DNA of 64,000 bases from Sipunculus nudus (taxonomy: Eukaryota > Annelida > Sipuncula > Golfingiida > Sipunculidae), in contig CM049312.1 of assembly GCA_026874595.1 (NCBI GenBank), positions 73,754,429 to 73,818,428 on the forward strand, given 5' to 3'. This document shows positions 48,066 to 60,269 of this stretch, piece by piece; positions within the stretch are counted from its first letter, which is position 1, and each line of letters starts with the position of its first letter. The notes beneath the pieces are model-generated. The model saw only the letters and a list, made by a program, of their open reading frames with translations. It searched no databases and had not been told where the DNA came from. Position numbers and translations under genes: made by a program.

Positions 48066-48337
48066 AGATCAAAACAGTATATTTTTTATTAGAATGCAAA
48101 GTTCTATAATATCTGAAAAGGTTATATTATAATCTTCTCTTACAGACCGCAAAACGTAAAGGGTCTGCCATTGTAGATGATATCAGCATACATGCTTTTT
48201 TATTTTTATAAAGCTAACCATACTTTATACATGGAACTGTTTTGCCTCGATATCCGCACCCGTATAGACATTAGGAGTGTAAAGTGCCATAGTGCCCATA
48301 ATACTATATTCTTCCACAACAACTCAAATTAATGAAG

Positions 48338-48524
48338 TTATTCCCCACTACCTCCATCAATGTTTGGAACTGGGACAACATTGATGAACCTTCAATCCAC
48401 GACCATAGTTATCCCGGTATGTAAACCTCGCATCATCAGACGCCAGGAAGGATATCGCTTTCGCAATGTCTTCAGGCTGGCCTTGGTGTTTCAAAGGCTG
48501 GATGTCTACACTTTGGACTCGAAC
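48338..48524 (-). pseudogene. Duplicate of the SDR last exon with a frameshift
   Basis: Near-identical to 38927-39112: same acceptor context (TTTTTGGAAAG), VDIQPLKHQGQPEDIAKAIS and FLASDDARF. It is 187 instead of 186 bases. An extra base just after the DARF codons throws the rest out of frame, although the original GGGGAATAA stop context is still visible. No other SDR exons accompany it. Confidence 0.88.
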
Positions 48525-51500
48525 CTTTCCAAAAACATAACATAATGCTGATCTCACCAGAAATAGATTTTCAAACTTAATCACTGTAAATTAACGTTAT
48601 AAACAAAATCAGGTTTTTTACACCATGTGTAAAAACCTGTAGAAAACCTAGTTGCATTTGCGATTTCTTTTAAGTGATATCCATGAGTTCAACAAATAAA
48701 CTTCATCAATGGCATAATGTAATAATGTCAGAAGAAACAGGTTTTTTACACTCATGTGGAAAAAAGGTAAAAAAATTTATGCACGTGGAATTAAGCGTTC
48801 TATTTGTGCCCACAGTGCAATTAGTACAGTGTTGGCTCCTGCTTATTCCCAGGTAAAATATTCTATATTTGTTTATAAATGGACTATAATTTACCTTTGA
48901 TCAAAGCTACTTTCTTCTCCCTAGTCTATGGCTGTGTTGGGAGTCGGTTCATACACTGGCTGCATAGGGTTGATACTAACTTGCTAGCTTGCTAATGACC
49001 ACCAGCATTTAAGTGGCACATGTAGGCCACGAACAACTCTTTCTCGTTTCCCACTGATTCATTGTATGTAGATTGATTGTATTCATAAATCGACTCGGCT
49101 CAATCAGTGTTGCATTTAAAGCACTTCATGGATGTTACACTTATGTAATGACATCGGTTTTACCCATATATCTAGTTAAGGTCCGGGAGGGTTTCAGTCA
49201 TTTAATATATATCTTTATATGTATGCTTTGCACTTTTTCTAGTTAGAAAGATTAGCTTATCGAATTTGCTTGAAGTGGGATTCAACTGATTGATAATTAT
49301 GTTATTTCATCATCTGTCACAACTGGTTAAACGATAATGAAAATGTTTTATTGCAGATTCACGGTCCATATACATCCATTGAAAACAACACATACATGCG
49401 TTTTTTCTTTAATTATACATTCACATATACATATACAAATACAACTATATATACAAGGACTGAAACGAGACGGGTAGGCCTATCTTGCAAGCTGCAGAGA
49501 CTAAACTGGTAAACTGATCTCCAACTAGCACCACATAACCCGTCGGCCTTGACTTGACCTCATAATATAGAAAGTACTTTCATGTCCGGCACGGTATATA
49601 GGTTTACCATGAGAACATACTTAACAATGTTTTTAAAAGATCATGTCGTGCTGTCATTTACATACTAGGGTATCGATATTAGTGCTATTAGGTAGGCTCG
49701 TAATTATATCTTAACACATTCGCTGCCAATGACGTGTATACTCGTCATTTATTTCGATTCCCCCAGTGCCAAGCACGGATTTACACGTCATTAATTGATC
49801 AATATTTTTCAGCAGGAAGTCTCATAAATTCATCAATAAAAACTTTGCAGGTGAGTAGTTGTCCATTTATAAAATAGTTTCGCAGTATAAAATTGAATTA
49901 TTTGTGATTCAACAGTGCACAGCATCATTCGAAATCAGGAAAAATGTGTAGGTGGTGACAAAATCCAGGCCTCCTTTACCGTGAAATAATTTCACGACGC
50001 GCTTAGTTTGAAGTCGATTCCTTGTAAGAATACTACTTGAATCAAACAAAAGCAAGGATCGTAAAAAAATATGTAGCTAGTTTTATATTAGAGCATGTTT
50101 GGCCACTTATTTACGGCAGTACGAGTGGGGAGACCGAGGTGTGATAGATCGCACCTTAGGTGTGACCTCCATATAGCGTTGTTGCGGATCAACAACTGTG
50201 ATACGATCACAGTTGTGGGAATGGCCTGTACAGTTAGGCCTGGTAATGGTGAAATGGTAGACACTGGTAGAAGGCACCAAAAAAACTCTTCAAACTACTA
50301 AATATACACACCAAAATGCATCCGTTAGTCTCTCTGGTAGTAAATGGGTCTTTCTGGCAACTTTACCACGTTCTTACCTTAATATATTGATGAAATATTA
50401 CCCCCAACGATCCTTATAAGCCCGCGGTGATTTAAACATAACAATATACAGGAATTTGTAATGAGCGGACGATCGACTTGTACCCGCCTCCGAGATCTAT
50501 TATCTCGCGCTTTTTCCAGTTCAAACAGCAATAAGATCAGAGTGGGTTCCCAGTCTAAATCCCGTTGCAAAGGACTAGGGGTCACTTAATGTAATCATGG
50601 CGGCTTGTTCTCTTTGTAAACACATCAGCTCGTGGCAAAATTATGGATAAGTAGGGCTATTGAGCATTATTTTTGTGCCAATACTTTGCAGATGTTTTAT
50701 AAAACATCCAAAGACAACAAAAAGGTAATTATTTTATGTTGACACCGCTTGAAATGTCAATTATACGATTCCAAAGGGGTCAGCTATTTGGAACCTTACG
50801 AGGCGTTTTTACCTAAGAGTCGTTCCCAAGACGTTGTTGACGGAGAGGAGCAGAGCGGATCGGAATCACACGTCTTGGGCCGAGACAACATATAGCGAGG
50901 CGTGAGGTCGTTCGGGTTTATTGCCCCACGAGGACAACGTATTGTGCAATCAACAACAAACAGCCCGCCACATGATTTACATGTGTAATATAAAATAATT
51001 ATATATTTTTATAATTATATTAATTGGTAGAATTGCTGTTCGTAATGAAAGTAGATAAATGAATGTTTGAGCACTAAAACTTCTAGTTTGTAAGAGAAAC
51101 AGAGAGGGTTGAACCTATGGTACTCGGTAAAACCCGGCATTTCCGAGGATATTCCGAGATTTCTCGGAATAAAAGTTTGAGCCATTTCCCTCAGCAGAGG
51201 ATCCCTGACAGTAGGAAAAAAGTACCTATACCTATAAAATGAATAATTATCTTTCTTTTTCTTCAGGGTTCCGTTCTAATCTTCGACTTTTTTAGGCGTA
51301 TTCTACGGTTTTCCGAGCCAGATCTGACCGGCCCGGGACGACGGCCAAGTTTATGGTGGATCATACCTAACCCGGTGGTTTCAAGAGAATTCTTGGAGAG
51401 TATAAACAGCTTAAAGGCCTGGATAAAAATGATATGGCCAGTAAAGAAATTGAACTGTAGATTTAACATATATATAGTCCTCTTACTGATAATAAGATCA

Positions 51501-51540
51501 TGAAATATTGTGGAAGGCCACAACTAAAGAAAGGGGCGGG
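48525..51540. other. Gene-free stretch
   Basis: No exon recognised. A hairpin CAGGTTTTTTACAC/GTGTAAAAACCTG is at 48610-48639. A 50-base segment near 49350 resembles 47185-47225 (TTCACGGTCCATATACATCC against CTCACAGTCCATATACATTC). The part at 50760-50950 is less AT-rich and contains more CpG than its surroundings. Confidence 0.45.
50192..50216. repeat. Perfect 11-bp stem hairpin
   Basis: ACAACTGTGAT, then ACG, then ATCACAGTTGT: a perfect inverted repeat with a three-base loop. It could be a transposon end relic or a protein-binding palindrome; nothing nearby decides. Confidence 0.85.
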
Positions 51541-52837
51541 GCATGGAGAGAGATTCTACAATTAATTGAAGTGGCATGACATTTGGACACTGAGGTTACA
51601 GCAGTATCTATGTCTACAAGTGTCTTCATTTACCACAGGCATTATTAAAATTCTATTTTGTTATTACTCCAATGAACAATGAAAAATTAATAAAATCATT
51701 TATTAACAACTGAACAACTGAAATATGTACAAATTGAAAGTAAATTAATTAATTAAAAGTGAAATGATCATGAACTACACGTTATACCTGGTGCCAATGT
51801 ATAAAATATTTACAAATGCAACAAATAGTAAAAATCCATGAAAACTTTGTACATTATAAACCTTACTTACAGTTTACACATATCCAAAGCCTGCTTTTCG
51901 GTACTCTGTCTAATTTCACAAAACTGAGGTGATACCAATTAAATATTTATCACTCTAAATTTGAGTGTCATATTCATCTTAAAGTTCACATTCACAGGCA
52001 ATGCCTATTAAAATATTTTCATAAAATTTTGGCTTTGGGAAGCGTTTCGTTGTTGGATTTTTTTAATCTTTACTTTCAGTGTTGACTGTGGCTTCCCATA
52101 TAGTCTAGACAATAGTATTCTAGGACTGTTTGTAAGCTACCCTGTAGCAGCACAATCTAAAATATGTATTTCATTTTTCTCCTTTACTACAGCGACCCAG
52201 TGCTGTGTGCCTGTAAATAAAATCTGAATGTTATTGTCATTGCTAACTTGTGTGAATCTAACATTGTATCCCATTTTCCGGTGTTTTGATTCTATACGGG
52301 CAATTTTAAAATGTCCTGGATGTCTGTGTCATGTAGGGTTTCCGTAGATTGATTTTTTAGTATCGGACTGGTTGCCTGCATGTAGTCATTTTCTAAATAT
52401 TCAATATTACTTATAATTTTTTTATGCTGCAAGGTTAAATTTATATGATTCAGCCATGTATTTCCAGCAGGCCTGAGGCAATTTTTTTTAAATTGATTTT
52501 CTTTTGGGCTTCCTGCTTTAGTTAAATCTTCTCCTGAAGAATGACTTTCAACGTTATCTCTTTTTTTTCTTCACATTCAGCTTGCAAGTTTTTGTTTGAT
52601 TGCGAGTGTCAGGTTCATCATGTGATGTATGTAGTTGTTCATTCCCATGTGCATGTGTTGGTGTTGAAGTGTGTGTTTTTAAAGAAGTCAGTCTCTTGAA
52701 GCGCTTTTAAAGATTGGTGATAATGCAACATCAAGCAAACAAGTGCTTTACTAAGCTTGGGCTATAGAATTTTCTTGCTCAAATCTCAGTTTTTCTAAAC
52801 TTTTACGTTTAGATGTTTCATGGGTTTTTTTTTTTTG
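51541..52837. other. Gene-free stretch beside the MULE
   Basis: AT-rich. May include the 3' part of the MULE element, but I could not identify its terminal inverted repeat. Confidence 0.4.
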
Positions 52838-55256
52838 CTATTTTGATTGGGAAATTTTCAAAATTGATCTTGGTGTTTGATTGTCATCATGAATGTTTAA
52901 TATTTTTGCTGGTGATGGAAGGGTGTAATGATCCTGACTGTGTGTGCCCACTTGGGATGTAATGCATTTTTGTGTGTCTGGAGTGGTTTGTGGTACAGGG
53001 TCTGAAGTGCAGTTTATTTCTTGGTACAAAGTGTTTTGTGTGTCTAATGTGCATTCATGTTCAGTTGGGGATAATGTTGCGTTGAGGAGGTTGGAGGCTT
53101 CAGATCAGGCGCAGGCTCCACAATATAATCGCCTGGCCTTAGCTTCTTGCGACCTGACCGCTTATCCTTCTTGGAACGCTTTCTCTTTGAAAGGATGGAT
53201 AAACTTATTTTTATTTTTTTTTTTTTTGTTACATCCACGTCAATGGCACGTTTAGCTGTCAAGATGTTACTTAGGGAAGAGTGTCACAGCATAAGTCTTT
53301 TTATCTTTAACCATGAAAGCATTTAAATTTGGGACAAACTCTATTTTTTTTTTGTTGATCAGATCGACTGCTTTAACAATTTGTGCCTGAAGTTTCATGT
53401 TTGGTGCTAATGTATCTGAATTTGATTTGAATATTTCTTCATTTAGAGGTTTAGTTATTTCTGTGTTTCCATATGTGTCAACCTGTTTCACATTTTTCTA
53501 AATTGTCTACTGATTTTGGACTTGTTAAAACATTATTTATATTTTGTTTTGCCTGCTCTACTATCTTTTCTGGACACACTTTATTCTCTATCAGATCGCC
53601 AGGATTAAGTACCCTTGCAATAAATCTAAATTCCTGCCTAAGTTCAAATTGACCCAAGTCACATGTGCCTCTTGTAATCTCATTTTATATAATACGAGTG
53701 AAGTAATTTAAGACAGAGAGCAAGGGTATCCCTAGGTACTTCTTTCCACTCCATTAGTCTTTTCAACACTGTATTCAGGGAGTCTACTGCATTGTTTGTA
53801 ACTCCTGTGTATGGATTTAATACATTAAATTGTTTTAAGATCCACTTTCCAGCATGGTTCATGATGTCATCTTTCAAATGTTTGATAAAATAAGTTTTCA
53901 TTGACTTGCTTAAATAACTGGTTACACGCTCAGTTTCTGCGCGGAAATCTGTCTTAGATTCTGAGCTCATCAACTATGTCACCTGATCTTGATATACTCT
54001 TATTTCCTCTTTCTTTATGCCGTTTTGTTTTTGCAACCAGTACTTGATGTCATAGTTAATATGATTCCAACAGTATATTAATTTTATATTGGGAAAGACA
54101 TTTGTAATTGCACTTGTGAACCCTTGCTCTCTGTCTGTTACCAAGGCAATAACTGATAGTGCTAAATTTGTAATCTTTCTTTTAAGTACATGCAGGAAAT
54201 GCTCATGTACATGCGGAAATTTTCTATCATGTATCATAAAAGCAAGAGGCATGACATGTGAACCCTTAAATACCACACACCTGAAGACAAGAGAAGTAAC
54301 ATAAAAGTCCCCTATATTAAACGTAGTATCATAATATAATGTTACCGGGAAGTTTTCATCTTCCAACTCCAAAAGCTTATTAAATTCATTAAACAACTTG
54401 GGCAGACCTAGCACACAAACAAAATCAGGATACGTCATAATACTGTGGACAAAGCCATCAAGCTGATGAGCGATGAGATTAATGCCGAATATTTCATCAT
54501 GTGACAGCATCCGTGACTTTCTTTTTCTATTAACAGTATTGTGTACCTGGCATATATTACGAGGTTTTAATACCGACTCATGTTCGGGGGCACACCTAAC
54601 CCCAGCCACCCCTTCTTGATATACATGTATATTTGATGGTTTCTTGTCAATTTTTTTCTTCATCTCTATTAATACTTAGGGTGCAGTTCTGACAAAATTT
54701 CGAGACAAACCTTTACTGTTTCCGTGAGGGTGTGGCTTTAATTCTGTATTATCCCCAAAATAATGTATTAAAGCAATATTTGGATTGGTTATTAACCACC
54801 AGGCGTACCTTTCAAAACTTGAGCCAGAATACAATTTATGATAATACTTTTAAACTATTGGCTCTGTACCACTCTTGTTGGGGAATCTGGAAGTGCCGTT
54901 GTTGATCTTCCGCTGAAACTGGTCATACTTCCAATCATCTGTAACAAATTTATTTAAAAGCATTGGAGTGCTATTACAAGTGAATGTATATCAATAAAAC
55001 ATTAAGAAGTGTTTATATTAAATGTACCTAAGTTCAGTTTTATCAAGTTTATTTTATAAGGATTTTTTTATAAAGAAGAGAAATTACCAATACAGTCTGG
55101 TCTCCCCACAGACGAATATAGGTAGATGTGACCACCGTCTGGTAACACTGGTGGTGTAGTGCTGGCCTGGAACTCATCTGCACTATTCAGTATTTCCACA
55201 GCATCTTGCCAAGATAACTTTTCATATATCTGGAGGATTGGCTCTGGTGGGGTCAC
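52838..55256 (-). pseudogene. MULE-superfamily transposase, nearly intact but stopped
   Basis: Two exons are recognised. The 5' exon ends at 55088 (donor GTAATT) and encodes LPDGGHIYLYSSVGRPDCI. The main exon starts at 54938 (acceptor TTGTTACAG) with WKYDQFQRKINNGTS, a zinc-ribbon/FLYWCH-like leader, joined in matching phase. One frame then runs over a kilobase through the DDE region: LYYDTTFNIGDFYVTSLVF, MPLAFMIHDRKFPH, ALVTDREQGF, IKLIYCWNHI and GVTNNAVDSLNTVLKRLMEW. It is broken only by TAA (54850-54852), TAA (54676-54678) and TAG (53974-53976). Below 53680 frames shift. The Cys/His part of the expected SWIM finger is missing between KTYAVTLFPK and AKRAIDVD. A basic tail follows. Terminal repeats were not found. 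Confidence 0.8.
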
Positions 55257-56675
55257 TTCTTAAGGTCCAGTTCCTCCTACTTGTTTTCTACATGGCACAG
55301 GCTTAAAGGAATCCTCAGATGACTGGTGGTGAGGTACTGGCTGACAATCTGAGAGCTGTAACACCTGCTGGGAAACAAAAATAGACAGACCATCATGAAT
55401 AAATTAAAGAAAAGTCATCATAATCTGTTAATACTTTTTTAATGTATTGTTGGAATCTGAGAGGTGCAAAACAGAATTAGGCCATCAGAATTAGGCCGCT
55501 AAACCGTATCGCACATGGCCACTACCTTTTCTACCTACTACGCCATTCTGCTTCTGCTCACGGTTTTGTGTTAAAAGTAATATCATAAAAATGTACCAAT
55601 CCCGCGTGCCCGAAGTTGCAGTACCGGTATAAAATTTTATATATATATATAATTTTTATTTATAATAATAATCGTTTTTATAATTATATCGAAAAAACTT
55701 TATTTGATAAAGTACTCCGTGCTTTAAAATCTAAATATATTATAGTACTGCATTGTTGCACATTTTCAAAGCACGTATCTGTCATATAATTTTTTTAATA
55801 CGGTATCCACATGTTGGATTTAGATTAACCGGGTAATTTACCCAAGGCTGCTTCCCTAGATGACACATTTTAGTACCTTTCAATGAAACAATCAGCTCGA
55901 AAAAAACAGGACAAACGTTTCATATTGGTGTAATAAATATGAAGAGCTAATGGTGTAAAGCAGACTACCTGAGTTAAAAAGAGCTGCTGCGTCTCTACCT
56001 TGCTGAAGAAAAGTCCTTTGTAATGTAAAGTAATAAATAATTATCATAGAATTCTTTTCTTCTCATGAATGCAACTCATAGATGTTTTTTCATTTCTACC
56101 CATTTCAGTTTTTAGTAGCAAGTCTTATCATGCTAAAGGCTGAATTGGTAGGAATACAAATCCGGGCGAGGTATCCAACGCGTCAAAAGAAATACAACAA
56201 AAAAGATAATGGAATGATAAAAGCATTTTGTCAATCTGATAATGCACCAAACACGATTAAGAATATCTATCCTTTCAGCTAATAGTTATTTTCTGGAATA
56301 TATTAGCACATTAGGCTGTTCGCCCACGTGTTGTCATGACACATTGAGGTTACTGCTGCAGCTGGGTAAATATATCATTTATGATTTTTCTCAGTAATTT
56401 CCATGATACCAGTAATCAACAGGTTACTAGTAGGCTACTATGGTTTCATTTTAATTGTAATGCAAAAGGCAAATTAAAAAAACATGAAACATTTATAATA
56501 TTTAACTGAAGATAATGGTTTTGTATCTGCTCCATATAACGCATGTTTTCTACAGCATTTTTATAATGAAGACTCCGAACTAAAGAGACACAAATGTATT
56601 TTCCAGGTCAGGTTATGTTAAATGAGAGCCCCATAGTATAATGAGATATAGTCAGTGAAATGTAGTTAGTAATAT
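55257..56675. other. Gene-free stretch
   Basis: No exon or element boundary recognised. TA-rich tract near 55629-55650. Part may be the 5' end of the MULE element. Confidence 0.45.
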
Positions 56676-57400
56676 TGATGTTGTGTTAAATTTTATCATT
56701 GATTGTGTTGATCGGTAAACTGGTTTGTTTATGTATCAATTGATTAAACTGACTGTACTGCGGTTTGTTATGATTGGCTGACTGAAAATTCTGGAGGTCT
56801 TGGAAGCTCACATGGTAATTTCCTTGAGGGGAAGCCAGTAGAACATCCGTTGAATGGAACTCTCCCGAAGTTTCTTTGCGGCAGGTATAAATAAAAGCCG
56901 ACACCAGGGCGTCAGTCGATAGGTTTGTGAAAGTAAATCGTTCTGCGGACGACGTTACGTGAGATTTAGATTGGCACCAAGGGGGATGTGTTTGAAAATT
57001 CCGCGATAGGACGGATATTGTTCCTGAAGTTTTATGTTTAGCCGAGCAGGGCGTAGGAATACTTTTTGTGTTGAAGAATTGTGTTTCGAGCCAGTAAACG
57101 GCGGGCGAAAGCCAGAAATCTCTGGATTCTGGAAGTATTGTTTGTGAGACTGGAACCAGTCAACGGTGGGCGAACGCCACTTGTGACGTTCTAGGTAATA
57201 AACGCGTTTTGTTGCAACCCCTAGACTCGAACTTTTTGGAATTTTACGTAAAGGTTCCCGGGAAATATAAGCCCGCTGCGTGTGTGGTGTGCCATATATA
57301 AACTGAATAGACATCGATAGAAAATCCATCCGTGTGTTGTGTGACATTAAGCATACGCTTGACCATTTTTTTCACTTTCCTTTCAACATACATTCCAACA
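56676..57400 (+). mobile_element. Candidate solo LTR
   Basis: A 725-base unit starting TGATGTTG and ending CCAACA, flanked by ATAT on both sides (56672-56675, 57401-57404). Inside, in the order of an LTR promoter, are a TATA box TATAAATAAAAG (56886-56897) and a polyA signal AATAAA (57197-57202). No coding region or second copy is present in the window, which suits a solo LTR left by recombination. The boundary call rests on TG...CA and a low-complexity 4-bp duplication, so it is tentative. Confidence 0.5.
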
Positions 57401-58875
57401 ATATAACAAACGGCGGTGATTTTGTAAGAGTAGACATTTGAAAAACTTGAAAACACTACTTTAAAAATAATATTTTAAAAACAATAAAATAATTTGATTA
57501 TTCTACAACTAACCGACACTTACTAATTTTAGAAAAAAAAAAGGGAAATCATATTTTCACATAACAAGCGCTTCTAGAGTCGTCAGCTTATATCTGGTAT
57601 AATAGTGAGAGTGATGTGCACTCCATCGGTTAAAATATCTCCCAGTCAGTTTTGAGTCGCGATGAGGAAATCTGGTCGACATTGCGAAACATCGGTGCGG
57701 TTAGCTAGTACTCCTTGTTCCCTCTGTGGTAGATGGAGTTTTCCTCAGTTAATTATGAGTCTATGCGGGCTGGTTTCATCGCACTGAGACTCATGTTTCT
57801 GCCATTATGGGAAACGCCAGCAGGTGAAGGATCTACAGCATCATACTCATACCGTAGAAGTCGTACCCTATCAGAAGCGGATTCAATTACTGCACACTTT
57901 CCAATGGTGTACGACTAAACTACAAAAGTAAGGTGGAGCAGAAGATTTCCATAGGGGTCGCTTTAAGGTTGTAAAAAAATATCAGGATTATATGCACCTG
58001 CTAAGAGGTGATCACTCATTCGTGGTAACTTGCTAGATATTCATCCAGTGTAACCAGTGCGTGGCTTCATATTCATCCCAACTAAGCGATCTTTGCAGAA
58101 TAAGCGTCTATTCTCAAGAAGAAAAAAAATACAGTTTCAGCAACATAGGTCATCAACGTTCATCCTTTGCAACAATCTTCACCATGGAAATATCCTTACA
58201 ACCTTCCATGTGTCTGTCCTTACGTACCATATAAATATTATGGCAGCTGGGTCTTCCAGGAATTCTCTACAATTGACCAAGGAGTCGCTAGATTAAGATC
58301 GATTAACGCCCTTGAGCATCCTCTGGCCCTTTTGAACTAATCAATGCCTGAGATAAAGCTTTCTTCGATTATGCTCTATTTCACTAATCAGGCAACGGTA
58401 CTAGTAACATTGTGAATAACATGTTGCAAGCTGTTCATCTACTGTGTTGCACCACTTAGCTGATGGCCTATCCTGGCCGTCTAAACCTGGGATGGAAAGT
58501 GCGATGCGGTATTTTGCTGTATGCGGCTTGTGTCTGGATGGGGTCACCTAAGCTACTTCTATTATTTCACGCATTCGCTTATAATACATAACATCATTGT
58601 TATTTCCTCTCCTATATAAGAAATCAAAGCCAACATATTTACTACATACCTCCCTTAATTACCATAAATAACAGTACTACTACCTCTGCATACAGCTGTA
58701 TTTTAGTTACCAGAAAATAATGTCAAAGAAATCTCGAAAAAATACAGATAGGCGCATTGCAAGACACTATAATTCGAATTATTCTATCAGAAAATATGTT
58801 TTATAAAATTCAGTTGTTCATTCACAGGAAGCTGTGTTATTCCTTATACAGTGAAAGTTAGAAAAAATCCGGACT
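57401..58875. other. Upstream flank of gene B
   Basis: No domain recognised; short frames at 57733-57918 and 58057-58296 match nothing I know. A TATA-like TATAAAA at 58802-58808 lies about 70 bases before the gene B start codon and could be its core promoter. Confidence 0.4.
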
Positions 58876-59001
58876 ATGCATTCCACGTTGATCTTTTGTG
58901 CGGTTTTGCTGCATATTTTAACCGGTAAGCAATACAATTTCTGGAACTGACGATATCATTTGCAACATTTATTGTACCTGTACCTTGTTTATGTAAAATT
59001 A

Positions 59002-59054
<53 letters not shown>

Positions 59055-60131
59055 CCTAATCTGACTCTCCTTTATATTTCAGGTAATTCCTGTCATACAC
59101 GGATGGTAGTTGGCCAAGAATTAATCGTTCGCAGTCAAATAGATCTCTGGTTTAACCATGTTGTCATTCCTCGGCCATATGTAAGAATATCACTCCAGGG
59201 GCCTTTAAAGTCAACCGATTCCGTTTTATGCAGAAAAAGCAGGCAAGGTGTACCTGCAGGTGTGGCGTCCAACAAGGAATGGTCTTGGTTACATTTTTCG
59301 TGGAGCGACAGACAAGTACACTGCAAAAACCGCAGGAATCCACAATGTAAAAACAGCAAGACCAATTACTGTTCATAGCGGGGACGTCATAGGGTTTTAC
59401 ATACCCGGTTCTGGTGTAATACCATATGATGGATATAAATGTAGTAGTAACCGTACTGTCTACTTGCTGCATCCAACGATAAACCAACTGACCATTGGAA
59501 CAGAATCCCAATTCACTGAAACAGAAATCGACGGATGCACTACGTATTCGTTACAAGTCATTGTCGAAATCCCATCTCAGAATCTTGGTGGGTTTGGTTA
59601 ATTCGGCAACACATAAAAATCCGAATAACGATTAACTTATCACATGTAAATTATTTTGATTTACTCACTTTTACAGTGTCGCAGGCTTCTCAAATACAGC
59701 TAATTACCACTTTCTTTAAGGCCAAAAGACAATACTTCTCCAATTTTATGAAGCGATTTATCCAATTTTGAACCAGTGGTACACGTTTCCTTTGATTATC
59801 AAATTTCACTGGTTTTTACATGATATTTTCTCGTTATTTTTTTCCAGAACCCTGGCCCACGTCACATCTAAAGAGGTCTAAATGGAAGAGGGTGGCGAAA
59901 GATCACCTAGTGGTCGGCAAAGATTTTGTGATTCTTGAGCGTCGGGCGAGAAAGTTTGTATGCGCTGCAATGTGTCAGCTGAAAAATTGGTGCAAAAGTT
60001 TCACAATATTTGAACTTAATGGTTCGTGCTGGATGAATGTAAAAGTTGTGACCCATTGCTTCAATGACTACAGACATGTGAAGGGAGCAAGTTATTATAT
60101 TCAGGAGAATCACATTTTACATTTTAGATAG
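58876..60131 (+). pseudogene. Gene B: paralogue of gene A with two 1-base frameshifts
   Basis: Exons 58876-58924, 59083-59587 and 59848-60131 mirror gene A: a 49-nt signal exon (MHSTLIFCAVLLHILT), exon 2 with the unassigned domain (GDVIGFYIPGSGVIPYD signature, GCTTYSLQVIVEIP end), and exon 3 with the PAN module (FVCAAMCQLKNWCKSF, GSCWMN). Donors are GTAAGC and GTGGGT; acceptors TTTCAG and TTCCAG; phases 1 and 1 as in gene A. Exon 2 is 505 nt against 507 in gene A. Comparison places one missing base near 59178-59195 and another in the T run at 59224-59227, breaking the frame twice. AATAAA at 60264-60269 follows the stop by about 130 bases. Intron 1 holds a TA microsatellite. If the two gaps are assembly or read errors, this is a functional 279-residue secreted protein; otherwise a recent pseudogene. 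Confidence 0.85.
59007..59051. repeat. (TA)n microsatellite in gene B intron 1
   Basis: Uninterrupted TA run between exon 1 and exon 2 of gene B. It may vary in length between individuals in this very short (158-base) intron. Confidence 0.95.
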
Positions 60132-60263
60132 ACAATTCGTTACAAAACTTGTACGATCTCATATAAAGTAAAGCAACTGTTGTTCCAGGATACAGTACAA
60201 GCACGTATGGAGAAACTAGAAAAGGCTCTCGAGTAATCCGCTTATGCCGAGTCGTTTTCCTTG

Positions 60264-60269
60264 AATAAA
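60264..60269 (+). terminator. PolyA signal of gene B
   Basis: AATAAA about 130 bases after the gene B stop codon, in the expected place for 3' end formation. Confidence 0.6.
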
